Positions 1 through 8,984 of a stretch of 64,000 nucleotides of DNA are shown piece by piece (position 1 is the stretch's first letter; every line of letters begins with the position of its first letter). The notes under the pieces were generated by a model that saw only the letters and a list, made by a program, of their open reading frames with translations, was not told where the DNA came from and searched no databases. The position numbers and the translations under genes were made by a program. Origin of the DNA: Herpetosiphon gulosus (lineage in GTDB: Bacteria; Chloroflexota; Chloroflexia; Chloroflexales; Herpetosiphonaceae); NCBI RefSeq assembly GCF_039545135.1, contig NZ_BAABRU010000002.1, positions 62,001 through 126,000 on the forward strand. Direction: 5' to 3'.

Positions 1-61
1 CATCATTCCTGCGCCGTTATTGTTTCGACCTGAACTAATTTTGGCCCTGTTTGCCGAACAT

Positions 62-946
62 CTAACGTAGCGCTACTAACGCCCCGAAACGTCCAGCAAC
101 CCCAGCATAATGGCCAAAAAAGGCCGTATCAGGGCAAGCAGTGCAAAGGTCGATTGAATGGATATTGCTGGTTTGCACACCGGTTTGTTCGAGCAAAAAG
201 CTGATCATGCGGGGTAAATCGAAGAAATATTGCTCATCGCGGATGATAATGCCTGGAGCATTGGGGCCGTGGCGTTGGAAAAAGGCCGGAGAAACGACCT
301 GTGCCCATGTCAGCGATTGCGCCAGTGCATAGCAACATGGGCCAACCGTTGGGCCGATGCCAACGATCAAATCGCTAGGTTGGCAGGCAACCAAATGGCA
401 CAATGCCTCAATCGTATTCTCTAAAACATTGTTGACCGTGCCAACCAAGCCAACATTGACCAAGGCCACCGCCTTGCCTTGGCGCGTGGTAATAATCACT
501 GGAGCAGCATCACCGACCACCATAAACAGCGCCAAATTGCGCGTCGTAGTAATCAGGCTATCAACCCCTTGTTGATTGGGAATGCCTTGAGCATTGATAA
601 AACTCAGATCACGCGGTGAGGCATCGGCCAACAAGCCTCGCACCGAAATCCGATGCGGCGTGCTATCGATTGGCATGCTATCGGGATCGCTGACCAAGCC
701 CACGCGGGAACTATGGGTCAGAGCAAAATGCGCCACGCGGCCTGCATCAATTCCGGCGACCCGCGCAAAAGTACGCCGCGCTGCCCCAACTTCGGCAGGC
801 GGGCCATAACGGGTTGCAAGATTCCCACAGGTTCGGGTCGAAAAACCATGCTGTAAAAACGGCAGCCCGACTAAGCCGGAAACACGAACAATCGGTGAGG
901 CAACCTCAGGATCAAGTGATGATGCAACAGATGGCACATTCAGCAT
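62..946 (-). CDS. YfiH/PgeF-family laccase-domain protein, metal site degraded
   Basis: 294 aa, the usual length for the YfiH/DUF152 family (multicopper-oxidase-like, later assigned purine nucleoside phosphorylase activity, PgeF). Seen: HGFSTR at 33-38, a THSS segment with His78, GIGPTVGPCCY at 196-206 and a Cys-rich CTACPDTAFFGHY end at 268-280, all in family order. Odd: the family's metal ligands are His-Cys-His. Here the DC.PV motif reads DAAPV (Ala147 for Cys) and the HAGWRG motif reads NVGLVG (Asn164 for His). Two of three ligands are therefore missing and the protein may be catalytically dead or altered. The ATG start follows AGGGA. It is transcribed away from the next gene, with its own promoter just upstream. 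Confidence 0.85.
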   Translation of the reverse strand: MLNVPSVASSLDPEVASPIVRVSGLVGLPFLQHGFSTRTCGNLATRYGPPAEVGAARRTFARVAGIDAGRVAHFALTHSSRVGLVSDPDSMPIDSTPHRISVRGLLADASPRDLSFINAQGIPNQQGVDSLITTTRNLALFMVVGDAAPVIITTRQGKAVALVNVGLVGTVNNVLENTIEALCHLVACQPSDLIVGIGPTVGPCCYALAQSLTWAQVVSPAFFQRHGPNAPGIIIRDEQYFFDLPRMISFLLEQTGVQTSNIHSIDLCTACPDTAFFGHYAGVAGRFGALVALR

Positions 947-963
947 GGAATAGTCCCTGCGCA

Positions 964-988
964 GGTATACGATTCTGATTAGTATACC
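964..988. promoter_or_regulatory. 7 bp inverted repeat overlapping the promoter of the PgeF-like gene
   Basis: GGTATAC and GTATACC arms separated by 11 bases, the size of two helical turns centre to centre. One arm contains the -10 box of the leftward promoter, so a dimeric repressor could bind here. It could also simply be a hairpin in the leader. Confidence 0.4.
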
Positions 989-1010
989 GTATCGCTAAAA
1001 TCAATGTAAA
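981..1010 (-). promoter_or_regulatory. Putative sigma-A promoter of the PgeF-like gene
   Basis: On the minus strand TTTACA and TATACT are separated by 18 bases, ending about 35 bases before the start codon. The match to the housekeeping consensus is good; no experimental support. Confidence 0.45.
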
Positions 1011-1165
1011 GAGATCAGTCTCGTCGGACGATGAGCCAAAATTAACTCTCGACTTTCCTGATCGTTAAGCATACAATAGCCATCTAGCTAGCTGCGACAT
1101 TTCAACCTTTAGCACGTACACCACGGTACTGGTCTTCTTAGTACTTTTTCGCTATGGAGGTGGTT

Positions 1166-1534
1166 ATGCAGAACATAGTTAGTGACACCATGAACTCGAT
1201 CATGATTTGGACGATTGGCGGGTTGGTCTTTAGTTTTGTGCTGATTGTAGTCCTCCGTCGCGCCTTTGGCCCGAATAAAAAGTTGTTGCAACAAGGTTTA
1301 CCAGGCCAAGCCACAATTATCAATGTTTATCAAACTGGCATGATGGTTAATAATAATCCGCAAGTTGGCTTAGTTTTGCAAATTGATGGCCCGTTGGGTC
1401 AATATCAGACCGAAACTAAGGCGGTTATTCCCATGATATCGATTCCACAATTTCAGCCCGGCGCAGTCTTGCCAGTCAAAATTGATCCGAGCAATCGTAA
1501 TAATATTGCCCTTGATATCTACGGCCCGCAATAG
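1166..1534 (+). CDS. Small membrane-anchored protein with a beta-rich soluble domain
   Basis: 122 aa of unknown function. An ATG 12 bases upstream is in frame, but GGAGG overlaps it and lies 5 bases before this ATG, so I start here. Residues 11-30 form one membrane segment followed by a basic RR. Residues 45-122 carry the pattern G-A-I-x-TG-x-N-x-NP...PG-x-V-x-x-DP, seen in many actinobacterial and chloroflexal anchored proteins that have a small OB-like beta domain (family resemblance, not proof). It is a single-gene unit closed by a strong terminator. Confidence 0.7.
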   Translation: MQNIVSDTMNSIMIWTIGGLVFSFVLIVVLRRAFGPNKKLLQQGLPGQATIINVYQTGMMVNNNPQVGLVLQIDGPLGQYQTETKAVIPMISIPQFQPGAVLPVKIDPSNRNNIALDIYGPQ

Positions 1535-1566
1535 GCCAATAGCCATTTACTCCCCCACCCATGTTT

Positions 1567-1599
1567 CCTGTTTCACCCCTGTGGTGGAACAGGTTTTTT
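1567..1599 (+). terminator. Rho-independent terminator after the small membrane protein
   Basis: An 11 bp stem (CCTGTTTCACC with GGTGGAACAGG, one G-T pair), a 5-base loop, then six T. The stop codon of the convergent gene lies inside the stem, so the 3' ends of the two transcripts overlap. Confidence 0.85.
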
Positions 1600-2340
1600 A
1601 TTAGGCCAGAGTTCGCTGGTTAGCTGGCGAATCTGTTGACGTGCCGTAGTTGGGTCGGGTACTGCCGCTGCCATGATCACCAAACTATCCCACATGCCAG
1701 CGTTGTAGATTAATGCTGCATCGTGTTCAAGGTCGGCTAGCTCCCCCGATTTGTGGGCGCATACTACCGCTGGTGGTAGGCTTGCAGCTATTTTATCGTC
1801 ACTCGCTGAGTTAACGAGACTCTTTACGAGGGTACTAGCCATTGATCCCCCCTTGGCTATGACATCAGTCATGGTGTGTAACAGCCTTGTTAGTTCTTCG
1901 GCACTAGTATAGTTTTCAAAGCCCTGCTGACGCGCCTGAAAATCGAGCATAATCCGCCCCCAGCGCGTTGCTTGATAACCTGCTTGCTGTAACCAGTTGT
2001 TTGCTGCCGGAATTCCGCCCAATTGAGCTAATAACAAATTGGTGGCGTTATTTTCCGATTGCTTGAGCATTAAATGAATCAGTTGATTACTACTAAATGT
2101 TGTGCCAATTGCCTGGGCCAACGAGCCATCAGGATCGACAATCAGTTGCTTGCTGATCAATACGTCGAATGCAGGCTGATTGGTTGTATACCATTGCCAG
2201 GCCAAGAATAATTTGATCAAACTGGCCGACGGTAGTTGCAAGGTCGGTTGATATTGATAATAAATTGGGCCAGTGCAACTGCGAAAATCAACCGACCATT
2301 GCCCAGCAAACCCCATAATTAAGCGATCGATCGATTGCAT
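1573..2340 (-). CDS. Serine hydrolase, class A beta-lactamase fold
   Basis: 255 aa. Seen: the three penicillin-recognising signatures in order and at normal spacing: S40-L-I-K43 (SxxK nucleophile), S95-E-N97 (SDN-like) and K197-S-G199 (KTG-like). The position expected to hold the deacylating Glu166 of true class A beta-lactamases is not clearly Glu, and there is no signal peptide. A cytoplasmic or unexported hydrolase of the beta-lactamase2 family is therefore more likely than a resistance enzyme (inference). Start ATG with AAGGA. It lies back to back with recF. Confidence 0.75.
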   Translation of the reverse strand: MQSIDRLIMGFAGQWSVDFRSCTGPIYYQYQPTLQLPSASLIKLFLAWQWYTTNQPAFDVLISKQLIVDPDGSLAQAIGTTFSSNQLIHLMLKQSENNATNLLLAQLGGIPAANNWLQQAGYQATRWGRIMLDFQARQQGFENYTSAEELTRLLHTMTDVIAKGGSMASTLVKSLVNSASDDKIAASLPPAVVCAHKSGELADLEHDAALIYNAGMWDSLVIMAAAVPDPTTARQQIRQLTSELWPNKKPVPPQG

Positions 2341-2442
2341 GGCGCATTCCTTGCCCGAAAAGGCCCAATTTGACTTTTTATTAATCAGGTTTGGGTTTAA
2401 AATAGCTCTATTGTTTGCATTTTAGCGTTTGGGTGACCGTGT

Positions 2443-3600
2443 ATGTATGTTTCTCGCCTGCAACTCCAAGACTTTCGAATTTATCGCAGCCTCAATTTAG
2501 CCTTGCCTCCAGGCGTGTGTTTGTTCTATGGGGCCAATGCAGCGGGCAAAACAACAATTCTGGAAGCATTATACTATTTGGCTACAACTCGCTCGTTACG
2601 CGCCTCGGTTGAACGCGAATTAATTGCGCTTGAAGCAGCAGGCGATCTTGGCTTGCCGCCGTTTGCTCGTTTGGCCGCAAGCCTACAACCGCAACCAGAG
2701 GCCGACATGCAAACGATTGAAATTGTGCTGCAACGCAAATTTGGCGCTGATGGCGATTTAGCCCCAACTACCAGCAAAACCATTCGGATCAACAAAATTG
2801 CTCGTCGAGCGCTCGATCTGATTGGTCAGTTGCGGGTGGTGATGTTCGCGCCTCAAGATTTGGAGTTAGTCACGGGTGCGCCTGCTGAGCGGCGGCGCTA
2901 CCTCGATGTGACGCTTTCGCAGATCGATGGCCGTTATGTTCGTGCCCTTTCGCGCTACAACCAAGTGCTGACCCAGCGTAATGGCCTATTGCGCACCAGT
3001 CGTGAGCGTGGCCGCGCCGCCAGCGAACAAGATCTAGCATTTTGGGATGAGGAGCTAGCCAAAGCTGGAGTCTATGTGCTGCGCGAACGCCGCCGCGCAG
3101 TCACCACACTTGATCAGCTTGCTCAAGGTTTGTATGCCGAGATCAGCGGCAGTGATTTAGCTTTGCGTTTGAGCTATTTGGATACCACGCCTGCTCACGA
3201 TGTGCCAAGTTTTCAAGCAGCTTTGAAGCAGCTCCACCGCGAAGAGCGCGAGCGTGGAGTGACGTTAATCGGCCCACATCGCGATGATCTGTCGATTCAA
3301 TTGGCCGAGCGTGAAGTTGGCAGTTTTGGCTCGCGTGGTCAGCAACGGGCCTCGACCTTAGCTTTGCGGCTGGCCGAAGCCGAATTGATGCATAGCCGCA
3401 CTGGTGATCGGCCAGTATTGCTGCTTGACGATTTGCTTTCAGAGCTTGATCAAAAACGCCGTGAACATCTATTGACCACAATTGTGCGGCCACAGCAACA
3501 AACCCTAATCACCGCTACCGATCTTGATGATTTTTCGCCCAATTTTCTGAGCCAAATCACCCGAATGCATGTTGATCATGGCCAGATCTTCCCTGCCTAA
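2443..3600 (+). CDS. recF: DNA replication/repair ATPase RecF
   Basis: 385 aa, normal RecF length. The N-terminus LQLQDFRIYR is typical. Walker A GANAAGKT is at 30-37. The C-terminal half has an SMC-like signature (GSRGQQR) followed by Walker B VLLLDDLLSELD. RecF loads RecA at gapped DNA together with RecO and RecR; recR is also in this window, about 48 kb away. In many bacteria recF sits in the dnaA-dnaN-gyrB block; here it stands alone, with no dnaA or dnaN beside it. Confidence 0.95.
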   Translation: MYVSRLQLQDFRIYRSLNLALPPGVCLFYGANAAGKTTILEALYYLATTRSLRASVERELIALEAAGDLGLPPFARLAASLQPQPEADMQTIEIVLQRKFGADGDLAPTTSKTIRINKIARRALDLIGQLRVVMFAPQDLELVTGAPAERRRYLDVTLSQIDGRYVRALSRYNQVLTQRNGLLRTSRERGRAASEQDLAFWDEELAKAGVYVLRERRRAVTTLDQLAQGLYAEISGSDLALRLSYLDTTPAHDVPSFQAALKQLHREERERGVTLIGPHRDDLSIQLAEREVGSFGSRGQQRASTLALRLAEAELMHSRTGDRPVLLLDDLLSELDQKRREHLLTTIVRPQQQTLITATDLDDFSPNFLSQITRMHVDHGQIFPA

Positions 3601-3610
3601 AGGCAATTAT

Positions 3611-3729
3611 GAAGGATGAAGGATGAGGGATGAGGGGCATAATCCTTGTTATTCAGCCTCGTGGGCTTCGTAGTTGCAAATAAAGATCAAAAAAGCAGGC
3701 TTATTTGTGATATTCATCCTTCATCCTTT
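3611..3729. repeat. GAAGGATGA inverted repeat element
   Basis: Starts with tandem GGATGAAGGATGAGG words and ends with their inverted form (TCATCCTTCATCC), about 75 bases apart, so the transcript could fold into a long hairpin. The same words recur at 26.1 and 34.6 kb. It fills the gap after recF. Confidence 0.7.
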
Positions 3730-3806
3730 CAAATATTGTGACACTAGTTGACACAAGTCTACGCTATGCTCTAGTTCGTCACGCAAATTGTGTTGAAGGA
3801 TGTGTT

Positions 3807-4178
3807 ATGAGTACGAACTGTGTCGCAGTGACCACCCACCTACTTGGCCTTGGCAATGAACTTCGCACCGCGCCAAGCCTAATTCCCCTGCCAGCAGGCC
3901 AAATTTCGGCGCGGCAATTGCTGCAAGAGCATGTACACCACGAACTGAGCCAAAGCCAGCAAGCCAATCTTCCGAGTATTGCCCTTAATTATTTGATTGC
4001 CAAACCCACGCCAAACACCATGATTGCTGCTGAACATGTGCGCAGCCAAGCTGAAGCCGCGTTTCGGGCTGGCGATTGTTGGCTCATGCTCGATGGGGTA
4101 GCTGTGCATAATTTAGATACACCCTTGCAATTGCAACCCCAAAGCCGAGTTGGGTTTATGCGGCTCTATCAGCGCTAA
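3807..4178 (+). CDS. Small orphan protein, possibly a beta-grasp fold
   Basis: 123 aa. Upstream in-frame codons exist, but GAAGGA sits 7 bases before this ATG. No membrane segment or signal. The second half (AFRAGDCWLMLDGVAV...LDTPLQLQPQSRVGFMRLY) has the rhythm of ubiquitin-like beta-grasp proteins: a short glycine turn, a VDG turn, a charged strand, then a conserved F-x-R-L end (weak inference). It lies tail to tail with the pseudokinase gene and has no partner that fixes its role. Confidence 0.6.
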   Translation: MSTNCVAVTTHLLGLGNELRTAPSLIPLPAGQISARQLLQEHVHHELSQSQQANLPSIALNYLIAKPTPNTMIAAEHVRSQAEAAFRAGDCWLMLDGVAVHNLDTPLQLQPQSRVGFMRLYQR

Positions 4179-4295
4179 AGGATGATCACGATGCAGCGAA
4201 ACAAACAAGCAATAGCGCTTGTGGGATTGAAGGATTGAGCGAGGGTTACGCCGTCCTCGATTTAGGAGGAAGAAATTGAGGACGGCACATGCAAT

Positions 4296-6206
4296 TTAGA
4301 AGATCAAAAATCCAATCACTGCAATCAACACTAAAACCCCAATCACGCTATACAACACAATCCGTTCGCGATCAAACAAGGTAAAATTGCCGCGAACAAT
4401 CGTTGGCTCAAAGCCAATCATATATAAGGTATGGGCTTGATTGCGCTCGGTATAATCGACCTCAGTCACGGGTGTACCATGAATCGTTAATTCGGCATGC
4501 AATAAGCGGGTTTGCTGATCTGCATCGACATTTTCGGCAGCCTGCAATAATTCATGCAATGGTGCAATCGCATGCCATTTGGTATCGCGCACATCAATTT
4601 GGGCGGTATAGACTTGCTGCGATTTTTCACGAATATCGGCTAACGGCAAGCCAGCCTCATCGTCGGTGTTTTCCCAAAGCTTGCCCCAACGCGACCAATA
4701 AAATACATCTTCGGTTAAAACTTGGCCTGAACCTTGGCAACGCCCACAATCGGCTTGGCCTTCGCCTTCACATTCAGGGCAATCGACCGTGACCGTGCGG
4801 CGTTCTTTGCTGCCATCGGGGTTGGTTTGTACCCGTTTGGTTTCAAGCAAGCCTCGCCCATGGCATTTGGTACAGTGCAAATCGCCCTTGCCACCACAAT
4901 AAATACACATCTCAACCCGCTCGGAGTTGGGAATAATCATCTCGGTTGGGCGAATTTCATCAAATGGCTGGGGATCAGGCAAAATCACTTGCCAAACGCC
5001 AGGTGGGTTTTGACTGGTGCTGATACGGCTGCCTTGATAGGGCTTTTCGCGTGGTTCTGGCGTGGTGCGGGTTTCATAATAGGCCCGTAGTTCGTAGGTA
5101 TAAAAGTTGTAGCTGACCACCCGTTCGGGCACAAGTGCGTTGCCTAAATCGCGTCGCCGCAGCATATTTTGGCCGCTCCAGCGATTGAGCACAGTGCGCA
5201 AATTAGTTGGCTCGTGCAATTGGCGACCCCACTCACGGCCTCGCTGCACAAAATCGCCATCAAGAATCCCAACCAACACCGTTTCGACCGGATTTTCGAG
5301 CCATTCGCTTTCAACACTGCTGGCGGTGATTGGTGCAAGGGTCGTACTGGTTTCGGTGGGCAAGGCTTCGCGCAAGGCTTGACGTAAGGCTGCCGCAGCT
5401 TGATTCGCTGAACTATAACGCACCGAGGCTTGAGGCGAGAGCAAACGCCGCAACACCCGATCAGCAGAAGCTAAGGCTGGATTGAAATCGCCTAAGGATT
5501 TGGGGGTTTGGCCAGGCGCTGGGGGTACTTCACCAGTTAACATATGGTAGAGCACTGCACCCAAGGCATAAATATCAAGGCTTGGTTCGGTGGCATTTTG
5601 CTTAAAATCTTGCTCTGGTGGAGCGTAAGCCGTCAAATAATCAGCCTCTTCAAGCTGTGAAAGATCAGGGCCATCGCTGCTCCAAGCCAAGCTGAAGTTG
5701 GTCAAAAAACCATGACGGGTAACTGTTTGATCATGGATCGTCTCGGTAACGACAATTGTGCCTGGCTGAATATCGCGGTGCACAATTTTTTCAGCGTGAA
5801 TCGTATCGAGGGCTTTGGCGATATCGCTGAAAATACGCACAGCGTCGCCAATTGAAAGCGCCCCATCTTCAAGCACCTCTTGCAACAAGCGCCCACCGAG
5901 CGGCGGTGTAACCAAATAATAGCCAAACCGATCATCGTGACCAGCATCAATCACTGGCACAATTGTTGGATGTTTGAGCCGAGCAGCCAAACGGGCGGCC
6001 TGCCCAAATCGGCTGACCGAAACCCAATCTGAACGGCGTAACACATGCACCTCAACCGGGCGATCAAGGGTTAGGTGGCGAGCGCGATAGATGGTCGTTA
6101 ACTCTTCCTGGCCTATCCGCTCTTCCAAGCGATAATTGCGCAGTTCATGATCATCGTCGCGGCGCGGTGTCGCAGTTGTTTTAGCCCGAGATGCAGGGGC
6201 ACTCAT
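4296..6206 (-). CDS. Membrane-anchored Ser/Thr pseudokinase with DnaJ-type zinc module
   Basis: 636 aa. An ATG 30 bases earlier is in frame, but GAGGAG lies 10 bases before this one. Residues 25-280 have the eukaryotic-like kinase fold: HRD at 143-145, APPEQ and DIYALG. Most catalytic residues are gone. The VAIK Lys is His54, the alpha-C Glu is Ala70, the HRDxKPxN Asn is Thr150, DFG is Asn170-Phe-Ser, and the glycine loop lacks its glycines. Residues 434-494 hold four CxxCxGxG-like motifs (C434/437, 445/448, 476/479, 487/490), as in the DnaJ cysteine-rich domain. A single membrane helix ends the protein at about 612-634. This points to a scaffold or sensor rather than an active kinase. Confidence 0.85.
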   Translation of the reverse strand: MSAPASRAKTTATPRRDDDHELRNYRLEERIGQEELTTIYRARHLTLDRPVEVHVLRRSDWVSVSRFGQAARLAARLKHPTIVPVIDAGHDDRFGYYLVTPPLGGRLLQEVLEDGALSIGDAVRIFSDIAKALDTIHAEKIVHRDIQPGTIVVTETIHDQTVTRHGFLTNFSLAWSSDGPDLSQLEEADYLTAYAPPEQDFKQNATEPSLDIYALGAVLYHMLTGEVPPAPGQTPKSLGDFNPALASADRVLRRLLSPQASVRYSSANQAAAALRQALREALPTETSTTLAPITASSVESEWLENPVETVLVGILDGDFVQRGREWGRQLHEPTNLRTVLNRWSGQNMLRRRDLGNALVPERVVSYNFYTYELRAYYETRTTPEPREKPYQGSRISTSQNPPGVWQVILPDPQPFDEIRPTEMIIPNSERVEMCIYCGGKGDLHCTKCHGRGLLETKRVQTNPDGSKERRTVTVDCPECEGEGQADCGRCQGSGQVLTEDVFYWSRWGKLWENTDDEAGLPLADIREKSQQVYTAQIDVRDTKWHAIAPLHELLQAAENVDADQQTRLLHAELTIHGTPVTEVDYTERNQAHTLYMIGFEPTIVRGNFTLFDRERIVLYSVIGVLVLIAVIGFLIF

Positions 6207-6526
6207 TGCGGTCGCTCCTCTAGTTGCACATTTCATCGGCAGTATAGCACATTGACCTTGCCATGATTGCGCGAATTAATCTATTTTAGCACATTTGTTT
6301 TGAAATTGTAATAGTTGGCGCTTATGAGGATCGGTCGTTGGTAGTTGGGGATCAGAACGTTATTCGTACAATATGTAGCTAAACAATACTGGATAGTTTT
6401 CTTAGATTAAGCTGAACTAGCGCCTGATCCCTGACTGCAGATCCCTCGGCCTTCACCTTTGCGTGAATTGACCAAGCCTGTTAGGATGGCGCAAAATGAT
6501 TGAATACACACAACGAGGACTCGACG

Positions 6527-8908
6527 ATGAGCACATTGCTGGAGATTTACGAAACAATGAGCTATGGCCCAGCACCCGAATCTGCTGCTCCAGCCCACGA
6601 GTGGCTAGATGCCCATAGCCGTCGTTTTGGGCTATATATTAATGGTACATGGACTGAAGTTGCCAACGAGCGCTTGTTCGATTCGATCAACCCGGCTAAT
6701 CGCAGCGTATTGGCCCAAGTAACCCAAGCGAGCAGCGATGAAGTAAACGCTGCGGTTGCTGCCGCCAAGGCGGCCTTTCCAGCTTGGTCGCAAACCAGCG
6801 GCCATGTGCGTGCTCGCTATTTGTATGCCTTGGCTCGCCAAATTCAAAAACATTCGCGGCGCTTCGCCGTGCTCGAAACCCTCGATAATGGCAAGCCAAT
6901 CCGCGAAACTCGCGATATCGATATTCCATTAGTCGCGCGTCATTTCTACTATCACGCTGGTTGGGCACAATTGCAAGAAAGCGATTTAGCAGGCTACGAA
7001 CCGTTGGGCGTGGTCGGCCAAATTATTCCGTGGAATTTTCCGCTGTTGATGTTGGCTTGGAAGATTGCCCCAGCCTTGGCGATGGGTAACACGGTGGTAT
7101 TGAAACCTGCCGAATGGACTTCATTAACGGCCTTGGCATTTGCCGAAATTTGCCATGAGATTGGTTTGCCCAAGGGCGTGGTCAACATCGTAACTGGCGA
7201 TGGTAAAGTTGGCGAGCAAATCGTCAAGCACCCCGATATTGCCAAAATTGCCTTTACTGGCTCAACCGAAGTTGGCAAAATTATTCGTAGCGCCACCGCT
7301 GGCAGCGGCAAAAAACTTTCCTTGGAGCTTGGCGGCAAATCGCCCTTTATCGTGTTTGATAATGCCGATTTAGATAGCGTGGTCGAAGGCGTGGTTGATG
7401 CGATTTGGTTCAATCAAGGCCAAGTTTGTTGCGCTGGCTCACGTTTGTTGGTGCAAGAAAACATCGCTGATAAGCTGATTGGCAAGTTGCGCACTCGTAT
7501 GGAGCAACTGCGCATCGGCGATCCTTTAGATAAAGCGATCGATATTGGTGCGATTGTTGCCCCAGCCCAATTACAAAAAATCGAGCAACTGGTGGCCGAA
7601 GGCGAAAGCGAAGGTTCAATCAAATGGCAACCCTCGTGGGCTTGCCCAACTGATGGCTATTTCTATCCGCCAACCTTGTTTACCAACGTGGCTCCCGCCT
7701 CAACCTTGGCCCAAGTTGAAATTTTCGGGCCAGTCTTGGTCACGATGACCTTCCGCACACCTGATGAAGCGATTGCCATTGCCAACAATACCCGTTTTGG
7801 TTTGGCCGCCAGCATTTGGAGCGAAGATATTAATGTAGCACTCCACGCCGCCGCACGGGTCAAAGCAGGCGTAGTCTGGATCAACAGCACCAATCTGTTT
7901 GATGCAGCAGCTGGCTTCGGTGGTTATCGCGAGAGTGGCTATGGCCGTGAAGGTGGCAAAGAGGGCTTGTACGAATACCTCAAAAAATCTGAGGTCAAAA
8001 AACTCAAAACTAAGGCCAGTCCAGCACCCGCACCGATTGCAACTCCCACCAGCAACGGCTTGCCAGCGCTCGATCGCACCCCCAAAATCTATATTGGCGG
8101 CAAGCAAGCTCGCCCCGATTCAGGCTATAGCCGGATTGTGGTTGGGATCAATGGCGAAACCCTGGGCGAAGTGGGCGATGGCAGTCGCAAAGATATTCGC
8201 AACGCGGTCGAAGTGGCGCGAAGTGCCGCCAGCAGTTGGTCGGCAGCAACCGCCTACAATCGGGCGCAAGTGCTCTATTTCTTAGCTGAAAACCTTGGGG
8301 CACGGGCCGCCGAATTTGCCCAACGCATTCGCCAACAAACAGGCCGCAACGATGCCGATCTCGAAGTCGAAACATCAATCGAGCGCTTATTTACCTACGC
8401 TGCTTGGGCCGATAAATATGATGGGGCTGTGCATGCCACACCTGTGCGCAACGCAACCCTTGCCATGGTCGAATCGCTCGGCGTGCTTGGCTTGGTTTGT
8501 CCCAGTGAATATCCCTTGTTGGGCACAATTTCGTTGTTGGCCCCAGCAATTGCCTTGGGCAACAGCGCGATTATTATTCCATCGCCAGAGCATCCACTTT
8601 CGGCCACCGATTTGTATCAAGTGCTCGACACCAGCGATGTACCAGCAGGCGTAGTCAACATTATCACTGGCGACCGCGATAGCCTAGCCAAAGTGCTGGC
8701 CGAGCACAACGACGTTGATGGTTTGTGGTATTGGGGCAATGCTGAGGGCAGCGCCATGGTCGAGCGCAGTTCAATCGGCAACCTCAAACAAACCTGGGTC
8801 AACTATGGTGAACCTCGCGAATGGCTCGATCGACGGGTTGGCGAGGGCGAAGAATTCTTACGCCATGCCAGCCAAATCAAAAACATTTGGGTTCCCTACG
8901 GCGCGTAA
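6527..8908 (+). CDS. Two-domain aldehyde dehydrogenase, ALDH16 type
   Basis: 793 aa, about twice a normal ALDH. GAGGA lies 7 bases before the chosen ATG. The first domain (about 30-510) is complete: PWNFPL with Asn170, Lys193, the LELGG Glu267 and the GQVCCAG nucleophile Cys301, so it should oxidise an aldehyde with NAD(P). The second domain (about 525-790) keeps the fold but has PSE for PWN, Ser for the cofactor Lys and no catalytic Cys. This matches ALDH16, where the second domain is structural (family knowledge). Residues 510-525 form an Ala/Pro linker. It is a monocistronic gene with its own terminator. Confidence 0.88.
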   Translation: MSTLLEIYETMSYGPAPESAAPAHEWLDAHSRRFGLYINGTWTEVANERLFDSINPANRSVLAQVTQASSDEVNAAVAAAKAAFPAWSQTSGHVRARYLYALARQIQKHSRRFAVLETLDNGKPIRETRDIDIPLVARHFYYHAGWAQLQESDLAGYEPLGVVGQIIPWNFPLLMLAWKIAPALAMGNTVVLKPAEWTSLTALAFAEICHEIGLPKGVVNIVTGDGKVGEQIVKHPDIAKIAFTGSTEVGKIIRSATAGSGKKLSLELGGKSPFIVFDNADLDSVVEGVVDAIWFNQGQVCCAGSRLLVQENIADKLIGKLRTRMEQLRIGDPLDKAIDIGAIVAPAQLQKIEQLVAEGESEGSIKWQPSWACPTDGYFYPPTLFTNVAPASTLAQVEIFGPVLVTMTFRTPDEAIAIANNTRFGLAASIWSEDINVALHAAARVKAGVVWINSTNLFDAAAGFGGYRESGYGREGGKEGLYEYLKKSEVKKLKTKASPAPAPIATPTSNGLPALDRTPKIYIGGKQARPDSGYSRIVVGINGETLGEVGDGSRKDIRNAVEVARSAASSWSAATAYNRAQVLYFLAENLGARAAEFAQRIRQQTGRNDADLEVETSIERLFTYAAWADKYDGAVHATPVRNATLAMVESLGVLGLVCPSEYPLLGTISLLAPAIALGNSAIIIPSPEHPLSATDLYQVLDTSDVPAGVVNIITGDRDSLAKVLAEHNDVDGLWYWGNAEGSAMVERSSIGNLKQTWVNYGEPREWLDRRVGEGEEFLRHASQIKNIWVPYGA

Positions 8909-8929
8909 TTATGGTTTACCAGTCGCTTT

Positions 8930-8966
8930 AGCCCGATTCTTTGAGTGGAGTCGGGCTTGCTGTTTT
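8930..8966 (+). terminator. Terminator after the ALDH16-type gene
   Basis: A 7 bp stem AGCCCGA/TCGGGCT with a 14-base loop, followed by TGCTGTTTT. The T run is imperfect, so this is a moderate candidate. Confidence 0.6.
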
Positions 8967-8984
8967 AGTTGGTGTACTTAAGTT

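Noticed and set aside
1573-2340. Functional class A beta-lactamase
   Set aside because: No signal peptide and no clear Glu166 equivalent; only the shared fold is supported.
2370-2403. Promoter TTGACT/TAAAAT before recF
   Set aside because: The spacing is 22 bases, too long for a sigma-A promoter.
2443-3600. Replication origin next to recF
   Set aside because: No dnaA, dnaN or gyrB and no DnaA-box cluster in the flanking gaps.
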